A stretch of DNA of 41,040 nt from Alphaproteobacteria bacterium (GTDB lineage: Bacteria > Pseudomonadota > Alphaproteobacteria > UBA828). The stretch spans positions 1-41,040 of the forward strand of contig JAJEEP010000162.1 of NCBI GenBank assembly GCA_022820945.1, written 5' to 3'. Below are positions 17,749-26,041 of this stretch, piece after piece (within the stretch, counting starts at the first letter, position 1; every line of letters begins with the position of its first letter). The notes beneath the pieces are model-generated. The model saw only the letters and a list, made by a program, of their open reading frames with translations. It was not told the origin of the DNA and did no database searches. The position numbers and the translations under genes were made by a program.

Positions 17749-18792
17749 ATGAAGGCTGCGACGCTCCACGGCTACGACGAGGCTCTCACCAGCCCCAAAT
17801 TCGTGACCTACGAGGAGGTGGACGATCCCACGATCGAGAAGCCCACGGACGTGATCGTCCGCATCGGCGGCGCGGGCGTCTGCCGCACCGACCTCCACAT
17901 CATCGAGGGCGTGTGGAAGGGCCATGTGGATGTCGCCTTCCCCCACATCATGGGCCACGAGAACGCGGGCTGGGTGGAGGCGGTCGGCAGCGGCGTGGAG
18001 AGCGTCGAGGTCGGCGACCCGGTGATCTGCCATCCACTGGTGACCAGCGGCCACTGCCTCGCCTGCCGGCGCGGCAACGACATGCACGCGGGCGAGAGTA
18101 GCTTCCCCGGCATCAACGCGCCGGGCGGCTACGCCGACCTGCTGCACACCGGGGAGCGGGCGCTGATCAAGCTGCCCCAGAGCCTCGCACCCAAGGACGT
18201 GGCGCCCTACACCGACGCAGGGCTGACCGCCTACCGCGTCGCCAAGAAGGCCGCCGGCCACCTGGTGCCGGGCGAGTATGCCGTGATCATCGGCGCCGGC
18301 GGGCTCGGCCATATCGGCATCCAGTCGCTCGCGGCGCTGTGTGCGGCCGAGATCATCGTGCTCGACCGCTCGGACCTCGCGCTCGGTCTCGCCAAGGAAT
18401 GCGGCGCCCATCACCTGGTGCGGGCGGACGACGGCGCGGTGGACGAGGTGCTCGCGCTCACCGGCGGGCACGGCGCGGAGGCGGTAATCGACTTCGTGGG
18501 CGAGGGCGATGCCATCGACAAGGGCCTCGCCATGACCCGCAACGACGGCTTCTACTACATCGTCGGCTACGGCGGGCGCGTCCAGATTCCGGCGATCGAC
18601 ATGATCGTCTCGGAGAAGACCATCGTCGGCAACCTGGTGGGCACCTATGCCGAGCTGGTCGAGCTCATGGCCCTCGCGGACCGCGGGCTGGTGACCCTCG
18701 CCACCCGCGAGTACGCGCTGGCCGACGCCAACCAGGCGCTGCACGACCTCCATGCCGGAACGGTCAAGGGCCGCGCGGTCCTGATCCCCTGA
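17749..18792 (+). CDS. Zinc-type medium-chain alcohol dehydrogenase
   Basis: 347-residue NAD(P)-dependent MDR alcohol dehydrogenase. Catalytic zinc ligands are Cys45 (in GVCRTD), His70-Glu71 (GHEN), and apparently Asp156, standing where the third ligand Cys often lies. Nucleotide motif GAGGLGHIG at 182-190, Asp206 after the second strand. The structural-zinc lobe, normally four cysteines, keeps only Cys103 and Cys106; the following residues GNDMHAGESSFPG lack the other two. It probably has no structural zinc, or a rebuilt loop. It starts 21 bases after the ATPase gene behind a GGAGG ribosome site, so it is part of the uptake operon and likely oxidises an imported alcohol or polyol. Confidence 0.9.
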   Translation: MKAATLHGYDEALTSPKFVTYEEVDDPTIEKPTDVIVRIGGAGVCRTDLHIIEGVWKGHVDVAFPHIMGHENAGWVEAVGSGVESVEVGDPVICHPLVTSGHCLACRRGNDMHAGESSFPGINAPGGYADLLHTGERALIKLPQSLAPKDVAPYTDAGLTAYRVAKKAAGHLVPGEYAVIIGAGGLGHIGIQSLAALCAAEIIVLDRSDLALGLAKECGAHHLVRADDGAVDEVLALTGGHGAEAVIDFVGEGDAIDKGLAMTRNDGFYYIVGYGGRVQIPAIDMIVSEKTIVGNLVGTYAELVELMALADRGLVTLATREYALADANQALHDLHAGTVKGRAVLIP

Positions 18793-18826
18793 GCGCACGC
18801 GCCGGGGGACAGCGGCGGCAGATCGC

Positions 18827-20455
18827 ATGGCCGGGACGCTCGCCCAGGGCCTCGCGACGGCGTGCCGGGCGCGCGGTGTGCGCCGCGCCTTCGGCGTGCC
18901 GGGCGGGGCCAGCAGCCTCGACGTCATCGACGCATTCGCCGCCGAAGGCATCGACTTCGTGCTCACCCACGGCGAGACCGCAGCCACCCTGATGGCGGCG
19001 GTCACCGCCGAGCTTGGCGGTGCGCCTGGCGTGGTATTGACGGGCGTGGGGCCGGGCGCGGCCAGCGCGGTCAACGGCATCGCTTACGCCGCGCTGGAGC
19101 GGGCGCCCGTGCTGCTCGTCACCGATGCGCTGGCGGAGCCGGCCGAGGGCCACCACGCCCTGCACCAGCGCTTCGACCAGCACGCCCTCTTCGCGCCGCT
19201 GGTCAAGGGCTATGCCAGGCCAGAGCCGGGCGAAGGGCTGGGCGAGGTCGGCGCGCTGCTCGACGCGGCCATGGCGCACCCGGCGGGGCCGGTGCAGCTC
19301 GACCTCACGACGGCGGCAGCCACCGCGCCCGCCGAGGCCACGGCCGCGCCCGCGCCCGAAGCCAGGCGGCGGAAGAAAGCGAAGAAGCCGACGGAATTCG
19401 ACCTCGTCGCCCTGGCCGAGGCGCGCGGGCTGCTCGCCCAGGCTCAGCGACCCCTCATCGTCGCCGGCATGGAGGCGCGCGGGCGCGCAGCGAGCGCGGC
19501 GCTCAGGCTGCTGGCGCAGTCGCTCGGCTGCCCGGTGATGACCACCTACAAGGCCAAGGGCGCGGTGGCGGATGCCGACCCGCTGGCGGTCGGCTGCTTT
19601 ACCGGGGCGTCGTCCGACGCGCGCTGCCTCGACAAGGCCGACCTGCTGATCTTCTTCGGCCTCGATCCGGTGGAGCTGCTCCCCGGCCCCTGGCGCTTCG
19701 AGGGGCCTATCCTCGCGCTCGCGGCTCACGACGGCTACGAGTATCCGGCGGCACCGGGCGCCGTGCTGGCCGGTCCTCTCGACCGCTCCGCCGTGGCGCT
19801 CATGGAAGAGGCGCTGCCAGCGGAATGGTCGGAGCTCGAGATCGCCGCGCTGCGCAGCCGGCTTCGCGCCGGCTTCGCGATGACCAGCCTGGGCCGGCGC
19901 ACGGCCGAGGACATCGTGGCCGCGGTGCGCCACGCGGCGCCCGAGCGGGCGCGGCTCACGGTGGATTCGGGCGCACACATGTTCTCGGCCCTGGGTCTCT
20001 GGCAGGCCGACGAGCCCAACGACGTGCTCAAGTCGAACGGCCTTTCCACCATGGGCTTCGCGCTGCCGGCGGCGATCGCGTCGGCGCTGGAGGAGCCGGC
20101 GCGCCCGGTGATCGCCATGACAGGCGACGGTGGCCTGCACATGTGCCTGGCAGAGCTCGCGACCGCCGCCCGCCTCGGCTGTCGTATTGCTGTCGTGGTG
20201 TTCAACGATTCCGCGCTCTCGCTCATCGACATCAAGCAGCAACGGCAGCAGCGGGAGAGCCGAGGGGTGCGCTTCGGTGAGATGGACCACGCCCAGGTCG
20301 CAGAAGGCCTGGGGTGCCGGGGCTGGCGGGTGGGCGCCGACGATCCGTTGACGCCGGCGCTGGTGGACGCATTCGCACACACCGGGCCGGCACTGGTCGA
20401 CGTCACGGTCGATCCTGACGCCTACAACGCGCAATATGAGGCGCTGCGCGGCTGA
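18827..20455 (+). CDS. ThDP-dependent acetolactate synthase-like enzyme
   Basis: 542-residue thiamine-diphosphate enzyme. The N-terminal Pyr domain has FGVPGGASSLD, the cofactor glutamate Glu50 in THGET, and GPGAAS. The PP domain has GDGG at 433-436 and Asn460, 26 residues after Asp434, for Mg-ThDP. At about 161-190 an Ala/Pro-rich run passes into a strongly basic stretch (RRRKKAKK), an unusual linker between the Pyr and central domains. It is not a close match to biosynthetic acetolactate synthase (no regulatory-subunit gene nearby) and is likely a 2-oxo acid decarboxylase or lyase working with the adjacent dehydrogenase. Substrate unknown. Confidence 0.85.
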   Translation: MAGTLAQGLATACRARGVRRAFGVPGGASSLDVIDAFAAEGIDFVLTHGETAATLMAAVTAELGGAPGVVLTGVGPGAASAVNGIAYAALERAPVLLVTDALAEPAEGHHALHQRFDQHALFAPLVKGYARPEPGEGLGEVGALLDAAMAHPAGPVQLDLTTAAATAPAEATAAPAPEARRRKKAKKPTEFDLVALAEARGLLAQAQRPLIVAGMEARGRAASAALRLLAQSLGCPVMTTYKAKGAVADADPLAVGCFTGASSDARCLDKADLLIFFGLDPVELLPGPWRFEGPILALAAHDGYEYPAAPGAVLAGPLDRSAVALMEEALPAEWSELEIAALRSRLRAGFAMTSLGRRTAEDIVAAVRHAAPERARLTVDSGAHMFSALGLWQADEPNDVLKSNGLSTMGFALPAAIASALEEPARPVIAMTGDGGLHMCLAELATAARLGCRIAVVVFNDSALSLIDIKQQRQQRESRGVRFGEMDHAQVAEGLGCRGWRVGADDPLTPALVDAFAHTGPALVDVTVDPDAYNAQYEALRG

Positions 20456-20476
20456 GAGGCGCGGGAGGGAGCTGCC

Positions 20477-20905
20477 ATGCCGGAGCAAGCGATGTCGGAC
20501 GGGGACGCGGTGCTCGCCGCAAACGAAGAGTTCTACCGGGCCTTCTCCGCCCGCGATTTTGCGGCGATGGATACGCTCTGGGCCGAAGAGACGCCGGTCG
20601 CGTGCATTCACCCTGGCTGGGATGCGCTGGTCGGGCGCGAGGCGGTGATGGAGAGCTGGGCCGCGATTCTCGGCGGCCCGGGCGCGCCGCAGATCCGCTG
20701 CGAGGCCCCGCGGGCGTTCGTCCTCGGCCCGAGCGCCTTCGTGATCTGCCGCGAGGTCCTGGAGCAACAGGGTTGGCTGATTGCCACCAACGTCTTTGCG
20801 CGCGAAGAGGGCGGCTGGCGCATGGTCCATCATCAGGCGGGGCCGTCAGCCCAGCGCCAGCCCACGCCCGACACCAGCGAACGCCCGCCTGGACCGCTGC
20901 ACTGA
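20477..20905 (+). CDS. NTF2-like/SnoaL-like small protein
   Basis: 142-residue protein of the NTF2-like fold (SnoaL/DUF4440 type). The N-terminal helix contains ANEEFYRAFSARDFAAMDTLW, then CIHPGWDALVGREAVMESWAAIL, which is the typical pattern of this fold. A strong GGGAGGGAG ribosome site precedes the ATG. Such proteins act as small hydrolases, isomerases or binding proteins, and function cannot be assigned. It lies 21 bases after the ThDP enzyme gene and 49 bases before the LarA-like gene, so it belongs to the same operon. Confidence 0.8.
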   Translation: MPEQAMSDGDAVLAANEEFYRAFSARDFAAMDTLWAEETPVACIHPGWDALVGREAVMESWAAILGGPGAPQIRCEAPRAFVLGPSAFVICREVLEQQGWLIATNVFAREEGGWRMVHHQAGPSAQRQPTPDTSERPPGPLH

Positions 20906-20954
20906 TCGGCAGCGCGGCGTTCTGCCCGGCCTGCCTCTGGTGTATCGTGCCGCC

Positions 20955-22271
20955 ATGACCCTGAACACGCCGAGCCCGACCTTCCCCGCCATCGCGCTGC
21001 CGCAGTTCGAGAACGAGCGGCTGCCGCCGGTGATGCCGGTGGCGCTGCGCCACCCGGACGTGCCGGCGCTCCCCGACGTCGCTGCCGCCACGCACGCCGC
21101 GCTCGAGCGATCGCGCCAGCTCACCGCGCTCGCGGCCGGCGCCCGCGTGGCGATCACCTGCGGCAGCCGGGGCATCAGGAGCAAGCCCGCCGTGGTCAAG
21201 GCGGCGGCCGCCTGGCTCAAGGACCGAGGCCTCGACCCCTTCATTGTGCCCGCGATGGGCAGCCACGGCGGCGCCGTCGCCACAGGCCAAGTGTCCCTGC
21301 TGGCCGAGCTCGGCTTCACCGAAGAGGCTATGGGCTGCCCCATCGAGGCCAGCATGGAGGTGGTGCGGCTGGGGGAGACGAGCGCGGGCGTTGCGGTCCA
21401 CTTCGACCGCTGCGCCTTCGAAGCCGATGCGGTGCTGGTGGTTGGCCGGGTCAAGTCGCACACCTCCTTCGACCGCGAGGTGGAAAGCGGGCTCACCAAG
21501 ATGACCGCCATCGGCCTCGGCAAGGCGGAGGGCGCGCGCTTCGTGCACAGGCTCGGGGTGCGCGGCTACATGGAGGTGCTGCCCGAATGGGCGGCCATCG
21601 CCATCCGCGAGACCCCGGTCGCCTACGGCATCGCCATCGTCGAGAACGCCGCGCGCGATGCGGCGGTGATCGAAGGCGCGGAGCCTGAAGACTTCTACGA
21701 GACCGACGCCCGCCTGCTGAAGACGGCCAAGGGCTGCGTCCCGAAGCTCCCCTTCGAACAGATCGACGTGCTCGCGGTGGAGCGGCTCGGCAAGAACATC
21801 TCCGGCACCGGCATGGACCCGGCCGTCACCGCGCGCTTCGACATCCGCGGGCGCCCGAACCCGCCGGCGCCGGTGATCAGCAAGCTGGTGGTGCTGGGGC
21901 TGACACCGGAGACCCACGGCAACGGCCTCGGCGTCGGCAACGCCGACTACACGACCAAGGAGGTCGCCGACAGCCTCGACCTCTACGCCATGTACATGAA
22001 CGCCTGCACCGCGACCTTCACCGAGCGGGTGCGTATCCCCGCCGTGCTCGCCACCGACAAGGCGGCGCTGCAGGCCGCCGTCGGCACGTCCTGGCATCTC
22101 GACGGGGCGGATGCGCGGATCTGCCTGATCCGCTCGACCCTGCACCTGGAGACAATCCTGGTCTCGCCGCCGCTCGCCGCCGAACTGAATGGCGCGGGCG
22201 AGGTGCTGGGCGAGGCCGAGGCGCTCCGCTTCGACGACGAGGGCCGCCTGCTCACTCGCTGCCCCGTGTAG
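20955..22271 (+). CDS. LarA/DUF2088-family protein (lactate racemase-like)
   Basis: 438-residue homologue of nickel-dependent lactate racemase (DUF2088 domain). Motifs: GSRGI 70-74, GSHGG 102-106, KSHTSF 167-172, SGLTKM 178-183, GLGK 187-190. From memory, LarA uses His108, His174 and Lys184 around its nickel-pincer cofactor. His104, His169 and Lys182 lie in comparable positions here, so it may be a racemase or epimerase of a hydroxy acid. I chose the ATG at 20955; an extension upstream would overlap the NTF2-like gene. No LarB/LarC/LarE cofactor-synthesis genes are in the window. It is the last gene of the rightward uptake operon. Confidence 0.75.
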   Translation: MTLNTPSPTFPAIALPQFENERLPPVMPVALRHPDVPALPDVAAATHAALERSRQLTALAAGARVAITCGSRGIRSKPAVVKAAAAWLKDRGLDPFIVPAMGSHGGAVATGQVSLLAELGFTEEAMGCPIEASMEVVRLGETSAGVAVHFDRCAFEADAVLVVGRVKSHTSFDREVESGLTKMTAIGLGKAEGARFVHRLGVRGYMEVLPEWAAIAIRETPVAYGIAIVENAARDAAVIEGAEPEDFYETDARLLKTAKGCVPKLPFEQIDVLAVERLGKNISGTGMDPAVTARFDIRGRPNPPAPVISKLVVLGLTPETHGNGLGVGNADYTTKEVADSLDLYAMYMNACTATFTERVRIPAVLATDKAALQAAVGTSWHLDGADARICLIRSTLHLETILVSPPLAAELNGAGEVLGEAEALRFDDEGRLLTRCPV

Positions 22272-22309
22272 CCCCTTTGCCGCCTGCGGACTTGCCGGCG
22301 GGCGGCCGC

Positions 22310-22315
22310 TATACT
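22310..22315 (+). promoter_or_regulatory. Possible -10 element before the Rieske oxygenase gene
   Basis: TATACT at 22310-22315 stands out in GC-rich sequence 35 bases before the oxygenase ATG, giving a short leader with an AGGGGAGA ribosome site. No good -35 hexamer is visible at the right distance, so an activator-dependent promoter is possible. It marks the likely start of the ring-degradation cluster. Confidence 0.4.
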
Positions 22316-22349
22316 GTTAGGATCACAAATCAAGGGGAGACGTTGAGCG

Positions 22350-23618
22350 ATGCAGAATGGGGGTATCGCGCTCGACGAGAGCATTCTCGAAGAGATCAGA
22401 AAGACGCGACGGAATCTCGGCACAGCACGGCATCTGCCGGGCTTCCTCTACACGTCGCCGGAGATCTTCGACTACGAGGTCGACGCCATCTTCATGAAAG
22501 AGTGGCTGTGCGTCGGCCGGGTGGAGGAGTTCGAGAACGAAGGCGACTACCGAGCCATCCGCATCGCGGGCGAGCCGCTTCTGATCTGCCGTGACGGCAC
22601 GGGCCGGCTCAACGCTTTCAGCAATGTGTGCCAGCACCGGGGCGTCGAGGTCACGACCGGCGAAGGCAACCTGAAGAGCTTCCGCTGCCCTTATCACGCC
22701 TGGGTCTACGACCTTGAGGGCAAGCTGCTGGGTGCGCCGCACACCAAGGAGGTGGAGAACTTCGACTTCTCGAACTGCGCGCTGCCACGGGTCAATCTCG
22801 ACACCTGGGGCGGCTACATCTTCGTCAACTTCGACCCGGATTGTCGCGGCCTCGCGGATTGTCTCGACGAGGACGGAGTCAGGGAGTTCGCCGACTTCCT
22901 CCAACCGGAGAACACGCGCACATCGGACACGTACGTCTTCGACGTGCCCTGCAATTGGAAGTTCATCCCCGAGAACCTGATGGACATCTACCACGTGGGC
23001 GTGATTCACAAGGACTCCTTCGGCGGCCACTTTCCGGTCAGCGATTTCCGCTTCAACCTGCAGAAGAACGGCTACAACGCCGCCTACGAGAGCTACACCA
23101 TGGCGCCGAAGGGAGCGACGCTCTTCGACACCATGCCGTGGCTCAAGGGCAAGGTGACCGACAAGTTCGCCTGCACCACCTGGATCAGGCCGACCATGAA
23201 TATCTTCGGCCGCCACGACATGATCCAGCCCTGGGTGGCGCATCCGATCGACCACGGCACCACCCGGATCATCATCTACACGCAGCTGCCGCACGAGTAT
23301 TTCGACTCGCCCGCCTTCGAGGAGAAGAACCGGATCTATGCCGACTTCATCCGGCTGGTCGCGAACGAGGACCGGGCGATGCTGGAATCGCTGCAGAACG
23401 GGGTCGGCTCGCGCGCCTTCCGGCCGGGGCCGACAGCCAGGCTGGAGCGCGCCATCCACCATCTTCTCAACTACTATCTCGACAAGCTGTTGAACGAGGA
23501 CGACGAGGCCCGCGCCAGGCGCCGCCAGGAAGGCGAGAGCGCGCTGCGCGAGAGCGCCTCGCGCAACCGGGAGCCGCGCGACGGCGGCTACACCGCGCTG
23601 GTGAGCGCGGCGGAATAG
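22350..23618 (+). CDS. Rieske non-heme iron oxygenase, large subunit
   Basis: 422-residue aromatic-ring-hydroxylating oxygenase alpha subunit. Rieske 2Fe-2S ligands: Cys94-x-His96 (CQHRG) and Cys113-x2-His116 (CPYHAW). The catalytic-domain motif ENLMDIYHVGVIH (208-220) provides Asp212 for electron transfer and His215/His220 for the mononuclear iron; an acidic residue in the later NEDRAMLESLQNG stretch should be the third ligand. No beta-subunit, ferredoxin or reductase gene lies in the window, so it probably belongs to the alpha-only type and borrows redox partners encoded elsewhere. Its stop is 11 bases before the NicX-like gene, so the two are co-translated. Expected reaction: hydroxylation of an aromatic or heteroaromatic acid (inferred). 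Confidence 0.93.
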   Translation: MQNGGIALDESILEEIRKTRRNLGTARHLPGFLYTSPEIFDYEVDAIFMKEWLCVGRVEEFENEGDYRAIRIAGEPLLICRDGTGRLNAFSNVCQHRGVEVTTGEGNLKSFRCPYHAWVYDLEGKLLGAPHTKEVENFDFSNCALPRVNLDTWGGYIFVNFDPDCRGLADCLDEDGVREFADFLQPENTRTSDTYVFDVPCNWKFIPENLMDIYHVGVIHKDSFGGHFPVSDFRFNLQKNGYNAAYESYTMAPKGATLFDTMPWLKGKVTDKFACTTWIRPTMNIFGRHDMIQPWVAHPIDHGTTRIIIYTQLPHEYFDSPAFEEKNRIYADFIRLVANEDRAMLESLQNGVGSRAFRPGPTARLERAIHHLLNYYLDKLLNEDDEARARRRQEGESALRESASRNREPRDGGYTALVSAAE

Positions 23619-23629
23619 GAGCCGGACTC

Positions 23630-24670
23630 ATGGGCACACAGCAGGATCAGGCACGACTGACGGAGATGTTCCGGAATAATCTCGAACTCTGCGAGGTGGG
23701 GCCGGGCGAGACGGTCGCCGTCCTCTCGGAAGGCGATCAGCTCGGGAGCTACAGACAGGCGTCGCTCGCGGCGGCGCGCGACCTCGGCGCCGACGTGGCC
23801 GACGTGCACCTCCCCTCGAACGGGGCCGAGGACCCGGCGGTCAGGATCGCCAACATCGGGCAGAACGCGCTCAGCAAGCACCCGGAGGCGATGCAGACCT
23901 GCAAGGACGCCGACATGGTGGTCGACCACATGCTCCTGCTCTTCTCCCACGAGCAGATCGCGATGCAGGAGGCAGGCTCCCGCATCCTGCTCATCGTCGA
24001 GCCGGTGGAGATCCTGGAGCGCCTGTTTCCCACCGCCGAGATGCGCACGCGAGTCGAGGCCGGCGAGCGGCGGCTGAAGGCGGCGCAGCAGCTGCGCTTC
24101 ACCAACGACGCGGGCACCGACGTCACCTATACGCTCGGCGACAAGTTCATCCTGACGGAATACGGCTTCACCACGGAGCCGGGACGCTGGGACCACTGGC
24201 CGGGGGGCTTCCTCGCGACCCTGGCGGCCGAACGCGGCGTGAATGGCCGGGTGGTGATGGAGGCGGACGACATCGTCTTCCCGCTGCGCGAGTTCACTGG
24301 CGAGCGCATCGCCTTCGACATCAGCGACGGCATGGTGACGGAGATCAGCGGCGGGGCCCGCGCCGACCACTTGCGGGGCTTCATCGAAGGCTACAACGAC
24401 CCGCGCGCATACGCGGTCTCGCACATCGGCTGGGGACTCAACCATCACTGCATCTGGCGGCCCGACCTGCCGGGCATCGGCATGGACGGCCGCGCGCACT
24501 ACGGCAACGTGCTGTTCTCGCTCGGGCCCGACACGGAGTTCGGCGGCGAGAACGACACCCCCTGCCACCTCGACCTGCCGATGCAGGGCTGTTCGCTCTG
24601 GCTCGACGACGAGCTGATCGTAGAGGACGGCGCGGTGGTGCCGGAGGACATGCGGGCACCCACCCACTGA
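23630..24670 (+). CDS. 2,5-dihydroxypyridine 5,6-dioxygenase (NicX)-like ring-cleavage enzyme
   Basis: 346-residue protein of the NicX family, which shares its fold with M29-type aminopeptidases and opens 2,5-dihydroxypyridine with Fe(II) and O2 to N-formylmaleamate. From memory, NicX ligates iron with His265, Ser302, His318 and Asp320 and uses Glu177 and His189. Here Glu177, His189 and His265 are present, then Ser297, His313 and Asp315 with the same 11/16/18 spacing pattern shifted by five (FSLGP and CHLDLPM). A plain aminopeptidase is the alternative, but this residue match favours the dioxygenase. AGGAG overlapping the oxygenase stop codon is its ribosome site. N-formylmaleamate deformylase and maleamate amidase genes are not recognised next to it. 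Confidence 0.75.
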   Translation: MGTQQDQARLTEMFRNNLELCEVGPGETVAVLSEGDQLGSYRQASLAAARDLGADVADVHLPSNGAEDPAVRIANIGQNALSKHPEAMQTCKDADMVVDHMLLLFSHEQIAMQEAGSRILLIVEPVEILERLFPTAEMRTRVEAGERRLKAAQQLRFTNDAGTDVTYTLGDKFILTEYGFTTEPGRWDHWPGGFLATLAAERGVNGRVVMEADDIVFPLREFTGERIAFDISDGMVTEISGGARADHLRGFIEGYNDPRAYAVSHIGWGLNHHCIWRPDLPGIGMDGRAHYGNVLFSLGPDTEFGGENDTPCHLDLPMQGCSLWLDDELIVEDGAVVPEDMRAPTH

Positions 24671-24696
24671 CCAGCCAAAAGGGGGGCAAAGGGCAT

Positions 24697-24724
24697 TTGC
24701 GCTTTCGTCGCGTGACCGTAATAT
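24697..24724 (+). promoter_or_regulatory. Sigma70-type promoter before the TorT/RbsB-type binding-protein gene
   Basis: TTGCGC (24697-24702) and TAATAT (24719-24724) with a 16-base spacer. TAATAT is a near-consensus -10 and is conspicuous in this GC-rich DNA. It would give a leader of about 85 bases before the ATG at 24816, which then holds the hairpin at 24752-24777. It suggests the transporter part of the cluster has its own promoter. Confidence 0.55.
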
Positions 24725-24751
24725 GCCCCCCACACGGAGACGTGATTGTGT

Positions 24752-24777
24752 GGGCGCCGGTGACAGTACCGGCGCCC
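24752..24777 (+). promoter_or_regulatory. Leader hairpin upstream of the binding-protein gene
   Basis: Perfect 10-base arms GGGCGCCGGT and ACCGGCGCCC enclose a 6-base loop (GACAGT). There is no T-run, so it is not a standard terminator. It sits in the predicted 5' leader, 38 bases before the ATG, and could be an operator dyad, an mRNA-protecting hairpin or a regulatory RNA element. A smaller CACAC/GTGTG pair lies just before it. Confidence 0.5.
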
Positions 24778-24815
24778 GTGCCGATACAGGTCCATGACCA
24801 GAGGGAGAGACGACC

Positions 24816-25994
24816 ATGTGGAAACTTACGTTAGGCGCCGCCGTCGCAGCGGGCATGGCCATCACCGGCTTTGCCGCGTCCGACGTGCAGGCACAGGACG
24901 ACGGCGTCTGGTGGCCGGCGCAAGTCGAGATTTACAACCCGTCATGCACGGACGGCGATCCGGCATGCTGGACCGATCCCGCCAACCAGAATCTCGAGAT
25001 CGTCGACTACGTACCGCTGATGCCGGATGAGGTGGACGCGAAGCACCACATCTGCGTGTCCTTCCCCCACCTCGTGGACTCCTACTGGGTCGGCGCGGCC
25101 TACGGGATCATCGAAGAAGGCAAGCGCCTCGGCCAGAAAATCTCTCTGATCGAGGCCGGCGGCTACGACAAGCTGGAGAAGCAGCTCTCGCAGGTCGAGG
25201 ACTGCATCGCGAACGGCGCCGAGATTCTCGTGCTTTCGGCGATCTCGGCAGAGGGCAACATCAAGCAGGTCAACGAGCTGCGTGCCAGGGGCATCCCGGT
25301 TGTCGACCTGATCAACGGGATCAACACCGAGGTCGATGCCAAGTCGCTGGAGAGCTACTACAGCATGGGCCGGATCGCCTGCAAGTGGGTCGCCGACCAG
25401 CACCCCGAAGGCAGCGGCAACGTCAAGATCGCCTGGTTCCCGGGCCCGCCCGGAGCCAGCTGGTCGGTGGCCGGCAACCAGGGCTGTCACGATGCGGTCG
25501 TCGGCTCCGACGCCGAGGTCATCTCGACCAAGTGGGCCCAGACCAGCAAGGAGGCCCAGCTCAGTCTCGTCGAGAACGTGATCCAGGCGCAGACCTCGGG
25601 TAGCGATGTCGATCTCGACTACATCGTTGGCGTGGCGCCGGCGGTCGAGGGCGGCATGGCTGCGCTCCGTGACCTGGGTCTGCAGGACGAGGTCAAGCTC
25701 GTCTCCTACTACTACACGCCCGGCATGCATCAATTCGTCGGCCGCGGCAGTGTCGCCATGGCGCCGACCGACCAGATGATCATCCAGGCGCGGATCTCCA
25801 TCGACCAGGCGGTCCGCATTCTCGAGGGCAAGCCCTCAGCCACCGGCGGCCGGCCCGAGTTCAACGACACCGGCCGGATGATCGAGCACGTGCAGCCGCT
25901 GGCGATCATGGTGACGCCGGAGAATCACGCGGACTTCGACACCACCACGACGCTCGCGCCCAAGGGCTGGACGCCAGTGTTCAGCACTGACTAG
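24816..25994 (+). CDS. Periplasmic binding protein, TorT/RbsB-type
   Basis: 392-residue periplasmic protein with a Sec signal (cleavage VQA-QD after residue 26) and a type-I periplasmic binding fold of the sugar-binding/LacI-like class. The closest pattern I recognise is TorT: a Trp-rich start of the mature chain, then HHICVSFPHLVDSYWVGAAYG, SQVEDCIANGAEILVLSAIS and the GIPVVDLING hinge region. TorT itself binds TMAO for a sensor kinase, but here the gene is followed by an RbsA-type ATPase and an RbsC-type permease, so it is the importer's receptor. Its ligand is unknown. The cluster enzymes suggest an aromatic or heterocyclic acid rather than a sugar (inferred). Confidence 0.85.
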   Translation: MWKLTLGAAVAAGMAITGFAASDVQAQDDGVWWPAQVEIYNPSCTDGDPACWTDPANQNLEIVDYVPLMPDEVDAKHHICVSFPHLVDSYWVGAAYGIIEEGKRLGQKISLIEAGGYDKLEKQLSQVEDCIANGAEILVLSAISAEGNIKQVNELRARGIPVVDLINGINTEVDAKSLESYYSMGRIACKWVADQHPEGSGNVKIAWFPGPPGASWSVAGNQGCHDAVVGSDAEVISTKWAQTSKEAQLSLVENVIQAQTSGSDVDLDYIVGVAPAVEGGMAALRDLGLQDEVKLVSYYYTPGMHQFVGRGSVAMAPTDQMIIQARISIDQAVRILEGKPSATGGRPEFNDTGRMIEHVQPLAIMVTPENHADFDTTTTLAPKGWTPVFSTD

Positions 25995-26041
25995 GCGTGA
26001 TCGGATCGCCACAGATAAGGGACTGATGGAGGCCCCTGAAA

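Noticed and set aside
24752..24777. Hairpin before the binding-protein gene considered as a terminator
   Set aside because: It lacks a T-run and lies downstream of a good promoter inside the leader of the next gene.
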